64,000 nucleotides of DNA from JAOUEA01 sp963821935 (GCA_963821935.1 CAWGFM010000002.1:186001-250000); one strand, 5' to 3'. Shown: positions 8,676 to 17,821, counted from the first letter of the stretch. Numbers and translations: made by a program. The notes: a model not told the origin generated them from the sequence alone.

Positions 8676-8933
8676 GTGGGGATGGTGATGACGAAGCGGT
8701 TCGACGAAGAGATCAGGGTCGAACGCGATGCGGGCATGCCGTCGCTCTTCGAATGGCGCGGCCGGCGGTACGACGTCATCGACGTCATCGGCCGCTGGCG
8801 CATCGAAGGCAGGTGGTGGTCGGACGGGCGCGACCGAGAGTACTGGCGCGTCGAAGCGCGCGGTGGGGCCGTCTGGGACCTGTACTTCGACCGTGGCCGC
8901 GACCGCTGGCACATGGAGCGCCTGTGGGATTGA
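8676..8933 (+). CDS. DUF6504 family protein of the DnaE2 cassette
   Basis: 85 residues from GTG 8676. ATG 8682 or 8688 are in-frame alternatives, and the preceding GGAGCG fits 8676 best. EEIRVERD, then FEWRGRRYDVIDVIGRW, then REYWRVEA and VWDLYFDR follow the DUF6504 pattern: a small beta-rich protein, usually encoded beside dnaE2 or Y-family polymerase genes in Actinomycetota. Its biochemical role is not known. It is the first gene after the SOS box, so it should be damage-induced together with dnaE2 and dinB. Confidence 0.82.
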   Translation: MGMVMTKRFDEEIRVERDAGMPSLFEWRGRRYDVIDVIGRWRIEGRWWSDGRDREYWRVEARGGAVWDLYFDRGRDRWHMERLWD

Positions 8934-8963
8934 GCGAACGCTCGACCGTAGACTGGATGCCTG

Positions 8964-9350
8964 ATGTCGAAACGGTTCGCGTTCGCATCGTTCCTGGCCG
9001 CCTCGGTAGCCGCGTTGATCCTGGCCTTCGCGCCGACGATCCAGCAGGAGCACGGAAGCACGGATGTAGGTGGTTCGACGATCGTGACCTCATCGTCCAC
9101 CAGCCTGATCTCGTCCGAAGGCGTGGCGGTCCTCCTGATCCTGGCGATCCCGGTCCTGATCACGCTGATGCCGGTTCTGGTCTCCCGTCGAGGAGTTCGC
9201 ATCGGCGCTGCCGTGTTGCTCTTGGTCCTTTGCGTGCTAGGGCTCGCCTCGATCGGGCTCTTCTTCGTACCGGCGGTCGTGCTCATGACGGTGGCGGCCT
9301 CCGTGCACGACCCCGGGCCCGTCTTCGCCTCAGCGCCCGGGCTGGACTAG
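8964..9350 (+). CDS. small membrane protein inside the SOS cassette
   Basis: 128 residues, not recognised. A first helix lies at residues ~8-25. A Ser/Thr-rich extracytoplasmic loop follows (~27-52), then two close helices at about 53-72 and 80-108. A short cytosolic or polar tail ends the protein. ATG 8964 is preceded by TAGACT at 8949-8954, so a separate near-leaderless transcript is also possible. Otherwise it would be carried on the LexA-controlled message between the DUF6504 and Pyr_excise genes. Codon use is like its neighbours. Confidence 0.6.
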   Translation: MSKRFAFASFLAASVAALILAFAPTIQQEHGSTDVGGSTIVTSSSTSLISSEGVAVLLILAIPVLITLMPVLVSRRGVRIGAAVLLLVLCVLGLASIGLFFVPAVVLMTVAASVHDPGPVFASAPGLD

Positions 9351-9370
9351 CGCGGCCGGCCGCGGCTGGG

Positions 9371-9829
9371 ATGCAGACGTTCCTGCCCGATCCCGACTTC
9401 GCCCGGACGGCGTCGTTGTTGGATCCCAAGCGACTGGGCAAGCAACGGGTCGAGGCACTGCAGGTGTTCAGGGCGACGCACGTGCCGGGCTACGGATGGC
9501 GGCACCACCCGGCCGCGAAGATGTGGCGTGGGTACGAGGAAGCGCTCGTCGCCTATGGCGTCGCGATCTGCGACGCGTGGACCGCGCTCGGCCACGCCGA
9601 CACGGTGCGTGCGACCCTCGTGCAGGAACTCGGTCGAGAGCCACGCCCCCAAGCTCAGCTCGAGCGGCTGGAGCTCGTGCCACCGTGGCTGGGCCACGAG
9701 GCGTTCCACCGAGCGCATCGATCGGCGCTCGTCCGCAAGGACGCCGAGTGGTACCGCCCACTGTTCCCCGACGTGCCGGACGACTTGCCGTACGTGTGGC
9801 CCGATGCGCCCTCGCCGCCGGAGCGATGA
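9371..9829 (+). CDS. MSMEG_6728 / pyrimidine-dimer-glycosylase-like protein
   Basis: 152 residues from ATG 9371. MQTFLPDPDFARTASLLDPKRLGKQRVEALQ is the typical opening of this family, with YGWRHHPAAKMWRGYEEAL and VAICDAWTALG following. The family is related to the Pyr_excise (T4 endonuclease V-like) fold but usually lacks a demonstrated glycosylase activity. The placement, directly before dnaE2 (two-base gap) in an SOS operon, supports a role at damaged DNA. An unusual 14-base palindrome, CGCGGCCGGCCGCG, sits at 9351-9364 just before the start. Confidence 0.8.
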   Translation: MQTFLPDPDFARTASLLDPKRLGKQRVEALQVFRATHVPGYGWRHHPAAKMWRGYEEALVAYGVAICDAWTALGHADTVRATLVQELGREPRPQAQLERLELVPPWLGHEAFHRAHRSALVRKDAEWYRPLFPDVPDDLPYVWPDAPSPPER

Positions 9830-9830
9830 C

Positions 9831-12800
9831 GTGGCCGGTGGCGGGTTCGTTCACCTCGACGTTCGGTCGTGTTTCTCGCTGAAGGAGGGTGCGTTCACAC
9901 CGGAGCAGCTCGCGGTGCGTGCCAGCGAGTTGAGGATGACCGCGGTCGCCATGACCGATCGGGACGGACTCTACGGGGCGGCGCGGTTCGTACGGGCGTG
10001 TGAGGACCGGGGCGTGAAGCCGTTGCTGGGTGCATCGGTGACGGTGAGGGCATCGAGCCCGCCGCCCGGAGACGCCCACGTCGTGTTGCTCGCGACCGAC
10101 GACATCGGGTACGCCAACCTGTGCCGGCTGCTCACCGATGCGCACATGCTGGGCGAACGCGGCGACCCGTGGGTGGACCCAGTGCAGATCTGCGCGCACG
10201 CCGCCGGGTTGATCGCGATCGCCGGTCCCGGTTCGCACCAAGGACGTGCCGCGATCGCTGGACGCACCGATGGCGCGGCACGGCTGCTGGACCCGTTCCG
10301 CGAAGCGTTCGGCCGCGACCGGTTGTACGTGGGGGTTGAGCACCGGCTCGATCGCGAGGCCGATGCTGAGATCCGGGCCATGCTGCGGCTCGCCGAGCGC
10401 ATCGATGTCCGCGCCGTGGCAACCAACCCGGTCCGCTATCTGGAGGCGGCCGACGCGTTCGTGGCCGACGCCTTGGAGTGCATGCGTCGCATCGTGCCGT
10501 TGGCCGAGACCAACGTGACGCGCCGCAACGCCGAAGGCTGGCTGAAACCTGCCGCCGGCATGCGCGCCCTGTTCGCCGAACGTCCCGATCTGTGCGATGC
10601 GACCCTCCAGATCGCCGACCGCTGCACGTTCGACCTGGGCCTGGGGCGCATCTGCTTCCCTGACTTCCCGACGCCGCGCGGCCGCAGCGCCGAGGCCTTG
10701 TTGACCGAACGCTGCTGGCGAGGCGTCCACGAGCGGGGCATGGCCGAGACCGAGGCCCTGCGTGAGCGCCTGCACCACGAGCTCTCCATGATCCGGCGCA
10801 TGGGGTTCGCGGCGTACTTCCTGACCGTGGCCGAGATCGTCGCCGACATGAAGGCCATGGGCATCCGGGCCGCGTGCCGGGGCAGCGCCGCCGGGTCGCT
10901 CGTGTGCTACCTCACCGGCATCTCCGACGTCGACGCCCTGCGGCACGACCTGTCGTTCGAGCGGTTCATGAACCCCATGCGCAAGGATCTGCCCGACATC
11001 GACATCGACGTGGAATCGGCCCGCCGCGAGGACGTCTACGAGATGATCTTGTCCCGCCACGGCGACGAGCGCGCCGCCTGCGTGGCCATGATCGACACCT
11101 ACCGCGCGCGCTCGGCGATCCGCGAGGTCGGCAAGGCGCTCGGGCTGCCCGAGCCCGAGGTGGGCACGGTCGCCAAGTCGTTCCCGCACATCTCGGCGAG
11201 CCACCTGCGCGAAGCCATCGACCGCCTCCCCGAGCTGCAGGGCATCAACCTGAAGTTCGAGCAGATGGAGCTGCTGATCTCGGTGGCCGAACGCATCTCA
11301 GGGTTCCCCCGGCATATCGCGCTGCACCCGTGCGGCATCGTGCTCGCCAGCCACGACCTGGTCGAACGCGTTCCACTGGAACGCAGCGCCAACGGCCACC
11401 GCATGATCCAGGCGGACAAGGACGACGTGGAGCTGCTGGGCTACCTCAAGCTCGACATCCTGGGGGTACGCATGCTCTCGTCCATGCGTCACGCCCTGGA
11501 CGAGATCGCGCGCACCACCGGCGAGAAGGTCGACCTGGACCGCATCGCGCTGGACGACCACGACACGTTCGAGCTGATCCGGCGCTCGGACACCCTGGGC
11601 TGCTTCCAGATCGAATCACCCGGCCAGCGTGAGCTGTTGCAGAAGCTGCAGCCCACCCGCTGGGAAGACCTGATCGTCGACATCTCGCTGTTCCGTCCCG
11701 GGCCGGTGAAGTCCGACATGATCACGCCCTACCTTCGGCGGCGCGCCGGCACGCAGACGCCCACCTACATCCACCCGGGCATGCGCCGGCCGCTGCAGGA
11801 GACGTTCGGCGTGATCGTCTACCACGAGCAGGTGATCCGAACCCTGGCGGCGCTGGCGGGCTACACCGAGACCTACGCCGACCACATCCGGCGCCATCTG
11901 GATCGTGAGGACATGCTGCCGGGCTTCCGCGCCGATTTCCTGGCCAAGGCCACCGAGCGCGGCGTCGACCCCGATGCGGCCCAGCACGTCTGGAACGCCG
12001 TGGCGCAGTTCGCGAGCTTCGGGTTCTGCAAGGCGCACGCGGCCGCCTTCGCCGTGCCGACGTACCAGAGCGCCTGGCTGAAGGCGCATTACCCGGCGCA
12101 CATGATCGCGGGGCTGCTCACCCACGACCCCGGCATGTATCCACGTCGCCTGATCCTGCAGGACGCTCGCCGCCACGACATCCCCATCCTGCCCCTCGAC
12201 GTCAACCGCAGCGAACCCGACTACGTGGTGGAAATCGACCCCCAGGACAGATCGGGGATACGACTGGCGTTCCAAGACGTGCATGGGATCAGCGAGGCGG
12301 AGATCCGTTCGATCATGGCGGCGCGATCGGAACGGGCGTTCACCGATGTGGGGGACTTCATGCGGCGCACCACGGTGAGCCGGCCGGTCACCGAGGCGCT
12401 CGCGCACGCCGGGGCGTTCGATGCGCTCGCTCCCCAGCGCCGCCGGCATCTGTTCACCGCCATGACCGCCGAGGTGGTGCGCGAGGGTGAGCAGCTCACG
12501 CTCGGGAGTGACGGCCGCCGGGGGCAAGCCCCGGCCCACGACGACGCCCCGGCTCGCGGCAGGAGCGGGTTCGAGTTCAAGGACTACTCCGACGCCGAGG
12601 TCGTGCGCGCCGAGCTCGAGGTCATGGGCATGGACGCCTCCCGGCACATCGTGAGCTTCTTCGAACCGTTGCTCACCGACCTCGGCGTCACGCGTGCGCG
12701 TGACCTGCGGCGCACGCGCGGTGGGACGCGCGTCATGGTGGCCGGGGTCAAGGTCGCCTCCCAGACCCCCGCCATCCGCAGTGGGCAGCGGATCATCTTC

Positions 12801-13094
12801 CTGACGCTGGACGATGCCACCGGGCCCGTCGAGGTCACGGTGTTCGAATCCGTCCAGCCGAAGGTCGTCAGGACCGTCTTCCATGGGTACGCGCTGGCGG
12901 TGGTGGGGGAGCTGCGGCGCACCGGGGTGGGCGGGGTGAGCATCGTGGCCGAGGACGTCTGGGATCTGTCGGCGCTGCATCGCGCGCGAGACGAAGGCCG
13001 GCTCCGCGACGCGCTGCGCGATCACCGTTCGGACCCGCACGCCGGCACCGGACCGCGCACCCTCTGGCATGCCAGTCCCGGTTCCGCAGGATAG
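9831..13094 (+). CDS. dnaE2: error-prone DNA polymerase III alpha subunit DnaE2
   Basis: 1087 residues from GTG 9831, two bases after the preceding stop; earlier codons in the frame lie inside the previous gene. An N-terminal PHP domain opens with FVHLDVRSCFSLKEGAF. The C-family polymerase core has CRGSAAGSLVCY (~349) and the catalytic PDIDIDVES (~389). A helix-hairpin-helix and OB-fold region occupies the last third. The C-terminus WHASPGSAG is the DnaE2/ImuC hallmark. The protein performs translesion synthesis and induced mutagenesis after DNA damage. Operon: SOS box, DUF6504, membrane protein, Pyr_excise-like, dnaE2, dinB. No ImuA or ImuB is seen beside it. Confidence 0.93.
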   Translation: MAGGGFVHLDVRSCFSLKEGAFTPEQLAVRASELRMTAVAMTDRDGLYGAARFVRACEDRGVKPLLGASVTVRASSPPPGDAHVVLLATDDIGYANLCRLLTDAHMLGERGDPWVDPVQICAHAAGLIAIAGPGSHQGRAAIAGRTDGAARLLDPFREAFGRDRLYVGVEHRLDREADAEIRAMLRLAERIDVRAVATNPVRYLEAADAFVADALECMRRIVPLAETNVTRRNAEGWLKPAAGMRALFAERPDLCDATLQIADRCTFDLGLGRICFPDFPTPRGRSAEALLTERCWRGVHERGMAETEALRERLHHELSMIRRMGFAAYFLTVAEIVADMKAMGIRAACRGSAAGSLVCYLTGISDVDALRHDLSFERFMNPMRKDLPDIDIDVESARREDVYEMILSRHGDERAACVAMIDTYRARSAIREVGKALGLPEPEVGTVAKSFPHISASHLREAIDRLPELQGINLKFEQMELLISVAERISGFPRHIALHPCGIVLASHDLVERVPLERSANGHRMIQADKDDVELLGYLKLDILGVRMLSSMRHALDEIARTTGEKVDLDRIALDDHDTFELIRRSDTLGCFQIESPGQRELLQKLQPTRWEDLIVDISLFRPGPVKSDMITPYLRRRAGTQTPTYIHPGMRRPLQETFGVIVYHEQVIRTLAALAGYTETYADHIRRHLDREDMLPGFRADFLAKATERGVDPDAAQHVWNAVAQFASFGFCKAHAAAFAVPTYQSAWLKAHYPAHMIAGLLTHDPGMYPRRLILQDARRHDIPILPLDVNRSEPDYVVEIDPQDRSGIRLAFQDVHGISEAEIRSIMAARSERAFTDVGDFMRRTTVSRPVTEALAHAGAFDALAPQRRRHLFTAMTAEVVREGEQLTLGSDGRRGQAPAHDDAPARGRSGFEFKDYSDAEVVRAELEVMGMDASRHIVSFFEPLLTDLGVTRARDLRRTRGGTRVMVAGVKVASQTPAIRSGQRIIFLTLDDATGPVEVTVFESVQPKVVRTVFHGYALAVVGELRRTGVGGVSIVAEDVWDLSALHRARDEGRLRDALRDHRSDPHAGTGPRTLWHASPGSAG

Positions 13095-13120
13095 GAGAGA
13101 CTCCGCGGCATGAGGGAGTC

Positions 13121-14302
13121 ATGACGCCGCCACGGCCCAGCGAACCCATCCTGCACGTCGACATGGACGCCTTCTACGCCTCGGTCGAGTCGCTGAAGGA
13201 CCCCTCGCTCAAAGGCAAACCGGTGATCGTGGGCGGGCTCGGTGGCCGCGGTGTCGTGTCGTCGGCTTCCTATGAGGCGCGGGCGTTCGGGGTCCGCTCG
13301 GCCATGCCCACCGTGCGAGCCCGCCGCCTGTGCCCCGACGCGATCTTCGTGTCGCCGGACTTCACCGCTTACCAGGCCCACTCCAATCGGTTCCGCGAGG
13401 TCCTGTTGTCGTTCACGCCGCTGGTGGAACCCCTGTCGCTCGACGAGGCCTTCATGGACGTGGCGGGCGCGACGCGCCTGTTCGGTGACCCTCCAACGAT
13501 CGCTCGCAGGATCCGAGCCACGGTCGAGCGCGAGGTGGGGGTGACGTGCTCGGCCGGTGTGGCGCCCACTAAGTTCGTGGCCAAGATCGCCTCGGACCTG
13601 TGCAAGCCCGACGGTATGCAGCTGGTCCCCGACGGTACGGTGCAGGCCTTCCTGGAGCCGTTGCCCGTCGGACGCCTCTGGGGGGTGGGGGCCAAGACCG
13701 GCGAGACGCTGGGGCGCATGGGCATCCGCACGATCGGCGACCTGGGCGCCACGCCGGAGGCCATCCTGGCCCGGCTGCTGGGAGAACAGAACGCCCGGCA
13801 CCTGTTCCAGCTGGCGCACGGCGTGGACGATCGTCACGTGGTTCCCTACGAAGCTCCGAAGTCCGTCAGCAACGAAGAAACATTCGAGCACGACCTGGAC
13901 GAGGACCAGGAGATCCTGCGCGAGCTGCTGGCGCTCTCGGGCAGGGTGGCGTCCCGGATGCGCGCCGATGGGTACCGGGCTCGCACGGTGACGCTGAAGG
14001 CTCGCCTGGCCACGTTCACGACGCTCAGCCGCTCGCGGACGATGCCCGACGCCACCGACGTCGGTGCTGACCTCTTCCGGGTCGTGAGCGAGCTGTATCG
14101 GGCGTTGCCCGGGGAACGCCGGCGGATCAGGCTCCTCGGTGTGGCCGCCACCGGCCTGGTCTCGGCCGGCGCCGAGCAGCTGGCCCTGTTGCGAGGGGAG
14201 CGATGGTCCGACGTGGAACGTGCCGTCGACCGCGTCGAGCGCCGGTTCGGACGGGGTTCGGCCCAGCCCGCCTCCCTGCTGGATCGCGAGCGCCGACGTT
14301 GA
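13121..14302 (+). CDS. dinB: Y-family DNA polymerase IV
   Basis: 393 residues. Catalytic residues are present: HVDMDAFYASVE near residue 12 and SLDEAFMDV near 107, so it is an active polymerase by sequence and not a dead ImuB. The thumb, with GVGAKTGETLGRMGIRTIGDL, and the little-finger domain follow. AEQLALL in the C-terminal part resembles the beta-clamp binding motif. Start ATG 13121 is preceded by GAGGGAG. A 6-base inverted repeat (GACTCC 13099-13104, GGAGTC 13115-13120) covers that ribosome site. It lies 26 bases after dnaE2 and is probably co-induced by LexA. Confidence 0.92.
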   Translation: MTPPRPSEPILHVDMDAFYASVESLKDPSLKGKPVIVGGLGGRGVVSSASYEARAFGVRSAMPTVRARRLCPDAIFVSPDFTAYQAHSNRFREVLLSFTPLVEPLSLDEAFMDVAGATRLFGDPPTIARRIRATVEREVGVTCSAGVAPTKFVAKIASDLCKPDGMQLVPDGTVQAFLEPLPVGRLWGVGAKTGETLGRMGIRTIGDLGATPEAILARLLGEQNARHLFQLAHGVDDRHVVPYEAPKSVSNEETFEHDLDEDQEILRELLALSGRVASRMRADGYRARTVTLKARLATFTTLSRSRTMPDATDVGADLFRVVSELYRALPGERRRIRLLGVAATGLVSAGAEQLALLRGERWSDVERAVDRVERRFGRGSAQPASLLDRERRR

Positions 14303-14364
14303 TCGGTGACGGCCGCACCGCTCGTGCGTCGGATGTGGTGCGTACGATTTCGAAAGCGCCTCCC

Positions 14365-14370
14365 TATAAT
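14365..14370 (+). promoter_or_regulatory. -10 element for the DUF3040 gene
   Basis: A perfect TATAAT stands out in GC-rich DNA 42 bases before the DUF3040 start. No good -35 is visible at 16-18 bases upstream, so the assignment rests on the -10 alone. Confidence 0.4.
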
Positions 14371-14411
14371 CGTGGTGGACGACACCCGCTCGCCACCGAG
14401 GACGGCCCCGA

Positions 14412-14789
14412 ATGCCGCTCAGCGATCACGAACAGAAGATCTTGGAAGAGATCGAACGACGCCTCGCCGAGGAGGATCCCAAGCTCGACGAGCACGTCGG
14501 ACGCACCGATCTCTACACCCACCTGGCCCGGCGCATCCGTCTGGCGACCGCGGGCTTCGTGGTGGGCTGCGTGCTGCTCTTGCTCTTCGTCCTGAGCCCA
14601 TGGGTCGCGGCGGCGGGGTTCGTGCTCATGGTGTTGTCGGCGCTGGCGATCTATCGATACCTGGGTCAGCTGGGTCGCGATCAGATCCGCGCGATGCAGC
14701 AGGACGGCCGCATGTCGTTCACCGGCATGCTCGGGCGCTTGGCCGCGCGCTTCCGTCCGCCGGGCGGGCCGTCGGGTGAAGACTCCTAG
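14412..14789 (+). CDS. DUF3040 membrane protein
   Basis: 125 residues. MPLSDHEQKILEEIERRL followed by a short acidic helix is the DUF3040 opening. Two close transmembrane helices lie at about residues 47-64 and 66-82, and a basic C-terminal tail follows. The family is almost confined to Actinomycetota and is often found near mraZ and the division cluster; its function is unknown. Here it lies about 6 kb upstream of mraZ. The -10 box at 14365 suggests its own promoter. Confidence 0.85.
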   Translation: MPLSDHEQKILEEIERRLAEEDPKLDEHVGRTDLYTHLARRIRLATAGFVVGCVLLLLFVLSPWVAAAGFVLMVLSALAIYRYLGQLGRDQIRAMQQDGRMSFTGMLGRLAARFRPPGGPSGEDS

Positions 14790-14828
14790 CCCGTTCGGAT
14801 GATTCTGCGTCCCGTCTGACCTCACGGC

Positions 14829-14858
14829 TTGCCGCTGTTCGACGCGCTGGTGTACAAC
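14829..14858 (+). promoter_or_regulatory. candidate promoter of the MerR-type gene
   Basis: TTGCCG at 14829-14834 and TACAAC at 14853-14858 with an 18-base spacer. If correct, the transcript has a leader of ~115 bases before ATG 14980, or a short leader before GTG 14881. Confidence 0.4.
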
Positions 14859-14979
14859 GGGGTCCCCTTCCCCTGGGCGCGTGACCGTCGACGGTAGGTT
14901 GACCGTTCGATCGGACACCGTGCCGGCGCAAGAGGAACCGTCACACGAGCATCGTCATCTCGAGGGGGCACGCGTCCGG

Positions 14980-15462
14980 ATGGAGGGATTCACTACCCAC
15001 CAGGCATGCAAGTTCACGGGCTGCACGTCACGACAGCTCAGGTACTGGGACCAGATCGGACTGGTGGAACCGTCCGTCCAGGGCACCGGGGGGCGCCCCG
15101 GCATCCCACGCCTCTACTCGTTCCGTGATCTGGTGGCGCTGCGCGTCGTCAAGTCGCTGCTCGACGGTGGCATGTCGCTGCAGCGGGTGCGACGCTCGTG
15201 GGAGTTCCTCAACCAGAAGGCGGGCATGAGCAAGCACCTGTCCGAGGTGCGGCTCGTCACCGACGGTCAGAGCATCTTCAAGATCTGCCGGCGTGACGGC
15301 GAGGTCATGGACGCCCTCCGCGACGGACAGATGGCGTTCTTCGTGGCCATCGACGACATCGCCACCGGAGTCGAGACCAACGTTCGTCAGTTCGAGGAAG
15401 ACCGCGAGAAGTTCGTCCGGGCGCTCCGCGAGGCCGCAGCCCACACCGCCACCGGAACGTAG
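14980..15462 (+). CDS. MerR family transcriptional regulator
   Basis: 160 residues from ATG 14980; GTG 14881 would add a 33-residue non-conserved tail. The winged helix-turn-helix is clear: FTTHQACKFTGCTSRQLRYWDQIGLV, then LYSFRDLVALRVVKSLLDGGMSLQRVRR. The C-terminal half, LVTDGQSIFKICRRDGEVMDALRDGQMAFFVAIDDI, has no metal-binding Cys cluster, so the effector is not a metal by the usual motif. The gene is monocistronic and convergent with the transglutaminase gene. Target promoters are unknown. Confidence 0.82.
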   Translation: MEGFTTHQACKFTGCTSRQLRYWDQIGLVEPSVQGTGGRPGIPRLYSFRDLVALRVVKSLLDGGMSLQRVRRSWEFLNQKAGMSKHLSEVRLVTDGQSIFKICRRDGEVMDALRDGQMAFFVAIDDIATGVETNVRQFEEDREKFVRALREAAAHTATGT

Positions 15463-15502
15463 CCCCCCGTCACCGCTCCACGCCGAGTTCAGGTCTGATG
15501 GA

Positions 15503-17821
15503 TCAGGTGCGGTGGTAGGCGCCCGTGATCCGCCGCACCCAGCCCACTTCCCGCCGCAGGCCCTTCAGCGTCGTCGCCGCGGCACGCGACGCCTCGGACG
15601 CCTCGCTCGCCCCTGGCTCCCGAGGGGCGTACGCGGCTTCGGTGGTCAGGGTCGTGAGCGCACCCAGCTCCGACATCTCGGGCCCGTCGTCGGACAGGCC
15701 ACCGTTGGCTCGCACGCCGTCGCGGTACTCCTGCATCGTCTGGCCCGGCGCACGAGCGAACCCCAGCTCGCCGGCGCGCTCGGTGAACACGTCGTAGGTC
15801 GTGAGGATCAGCGTCCGAGGCTCCCGGGCGGCCTGGCGCAGGCGCCGGCGTCGGCCCAGCTCGCGCGCCGGCGGGATGAGCGCCAGGACCAGGACGAGGA
15901 GCAGGGCCCCGAGCCCCAACCAGGTTCGCGGTGAGATCGCCGGCGGGTCATCGATCGCGCCGGCGTCCTGGGCATCGGGCAGGGTCGGCAACGCCCGATC
16001 GCCGAAGGTCCCCTCTTTCCGCTCGAGGAGGCCGGGGGTGAGCTGGCCCGGAATGGGCTCTCCCGTCACGTCCGGTGCGCCCGGGCCGTTCGGGTTCACG
16101 CAACGAGGTCCACCCTGGCAGCCCGACCTGACGCTGGCATCGAGGTAGGGATACGCGAGGACATCCGTGCGCCCGGGCGTGGGGTCGAACGTGAGCCACC
16201 CGTAGTCGGGGAAGAAGACCTCGACCCACGCGTGCGCCTGATCGGTCGTGACCCGGCGCAGGCGATCCTCATCGTCGAAGCTGCCGGCCGTGAAGCCCAC
16301 CACGACCCGAGCAGGGATGCCCAGCGTCCGCAGCATGACCGCCATGGAGCTCGAGAACTGCTGGCAGAAGCCGGCCTTCGACAGCGTGAGGAAGTCGAGC
16401 AGGGCATCCTCGTCGTCGCGCGGCGCGACGGTGTCGTCGTAGATGAACTCCTTGCCGTCGGTGAAGCGATCCTGGATGGCCATGACCTGGTCGTAGGTAT
16501 TGGTCTCGGCGTCCGCGGTCCAGCTCCGGGCCAGGTTTTCGATCTCGAGCGGCAGGCTGTCGGGGTAGGCGAGGTAGCGCGCGAGCGAGGCTGCGTCGAC
16601 TGGCGGCTGGGCGCGCAGCTCTTCGGCGGTCGGGACCACCGACTGCGAGGTGATGGAGTAGGAGGTGCCGGTGTCGACGGTTCCGTCCAGTGTGATCGCT
16701 CCTGCCTCGGGGTCCCAGGCCAGACCGTCGGCATCGATGTTCGTGGTCGAGGCCGGATACGGAGCCGGCAACCAGGGCAGATCGAGATCGCCCGTGGTGC
16801 GGAAGGACGCGGTGAGCGGCTCGACCGGGATCGAGGGATCGGCGGGCGCGTTCACGGTCAAGGACGCACCCTCGACCAGGTCCTGCACCTGGGGCTGGGT
16901 GTCCGGATTCCAGGTGGTGCCGTCGAAGTCGGGAAGCGCGACCATGCGCCAGTAGGTCGGCCGCTCCGAGGTCACTTCGAATACCGGCAGCGGGTCGTCG
17001 CGCTGCAAGCGGGCCCCCACCGAGACCAGCGGGTTCAATCGCACCTGCTCACCGGAGCTGCTGAAGTCGATCACGGCCGTGGACCCGAAGCCGGGCACGA
17101 GCAACGGCGAGATGGCGGCGAAGCCCACGGCAGCGAGCGCGACCCGTCGCGCCCCCCGCCCGGCGGTGAGGCTGAGCCTGGCCTCGCGCCCGGGGCCCGT
17201 CCACACCGGTCCCCACCCCTGCACTCGACGCAGGCCGTCGGCGAAGATCATCGCGGTTGCGGCGATCAGGAAGGCGACACCGTAGAGCGGGCGCACGACA
17301 TCCTCCAGCACGGTGTCGGCGAACGCGACCAGGGCGATCGGTGGCAGCAGCGCCAGGATGGGGCTGCCGGCCCGGAACGCCAGCGCGTGCGCCGAGAAGA
17401 TGGCGGCCCAGGTGGCCGTGAGCGCCGCCAGCATCAGCGGTGCCAGCGGCTCGGTGGGGGCGACCTGGACACGCGCCTGCTCGCCGACCATGCCGGCCGC
17501 CTCGACCATGGCCCGGACGGTCTCGAGGGTGGGGAGCCCGAACCACGTGCTGTGGGGCCATGTCGTGTCAGGGAAGACCATGAACCCGACGACGGCCACC
17601 ATCGCCGCCGCGCTGACCAGGGCCGCCAGGAAGAGCCCGCGACGTTCGAGCGCCACCGCGATCGCCGCGGAGAGCAGCCCGGCCAGCGCCATGCGGTAGG
17701 TCGAGGCATGGTCCACGAACACACGACCGATCGCGAAGGCGGTGGCCGTGGCCAGCAAGGCGGTGGCCAGCAGCGCCGTCAGCCGTTGCGTGCGAGCGTT
17801 CGTTCCCTGGGTGCGTGCCAT
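15503..17821 (-). CDS. TgpA-like transglutaminase-domain membrane protein
   Basis: 772 residues. The N-terminal ~230 residues hold about seven transmembrane helices (DUF3488-like). An extracytoplasmic region ends in a transglutaminase-core domain with Cys in AGFCQQFSSSMAVMLR (~485), His in DQAHAWVEVFFPDYG (~530) and Asp in FDPTPG (~544), so the catalytic triad is intact. A last helix lies near residue 640, followed by a cytosolic DUF4129-like tail. Proteins of this type occur with DUF58 and MoxR, exactly as here. They are thought to act in cell-envelope remodelling. The start overlaps the DUF58 gene by 43 bases. Confidence 0.88.
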   Translation of the reverse strand: MARTQGTNARTQRLTALLATALLATATAFAIGRVFVDHASTYRMALAGLLSAAIAVALERRGLFLAALVSAAAMVAVVGFMVFPDTTWPHSTWFGLPTLETVRAMVEAAGMVGEQARVQVAPTEPLAPLMLAALTATWAAIFSAHALAFRAGSPILALLPPIALVAFADTVLEDVVRPLYGVAFLIAATAMIFADGLRRVQGWGPVWTGPGREARLSLTAGRGARRVALAAVGFAAISPLLVPGFGSTAVIDFSSSGEQVRLNPLVSVGARLQRDDPLPVFEVTSERPTYWRMVALPDFDGTTWNPDTQPQVQDLVEGASLTVNAPADPSIPVEPLTASFRTTGDLDLPWLPAPYPASTTNIDADGLAWDPEAGAITLDGTVDTGTSYSITSQSVVPTAEELRAQPPVDAASLARYLAYPDSLPLEIENLARSWTADAETNTYDQVMAIQDRFTDGKEFIYDDTVAPRDDEDALLDFLTLSKAGFCQQFSSSMAVMLRTLGIPARVVVGFTAGSFDDEDRLRRVTTDQAHAWVEVFFPDYGWLTFDPTPGRTDVLAYPYLDASVRSGCQGGPRCVNPNGPGAPDVTGEPIPGQLTPGLLERKEGTFGDRALPTLPDAQDAGAIDDPPAISPRTWLGLGALLLVLVLALIPPARELGRRRRLRQAAREPRTLILTTYDVFTERAGELGFARAPGQTMQEYRDGVRANGGLSDDGPEMSELGALTTLTTEAAYAPREPGASEASEASRAAATTLKGLRREVGWVRRITGAYHRT

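Noticed and set aside
9351..9364. 14-base palindrome CGCGGCCGGCCGCG
   Set aside because: Striking, but such G/C palindromes are expected in this composition and no second copy or function is evident; noted in the neighbouring gene only.
9468..11204. 578-codon minus-strand frame opposite dnaE2
   Set aside because: Antisense to a clear DnaE2 sequence; composition is that of a complementary-strand shadow.
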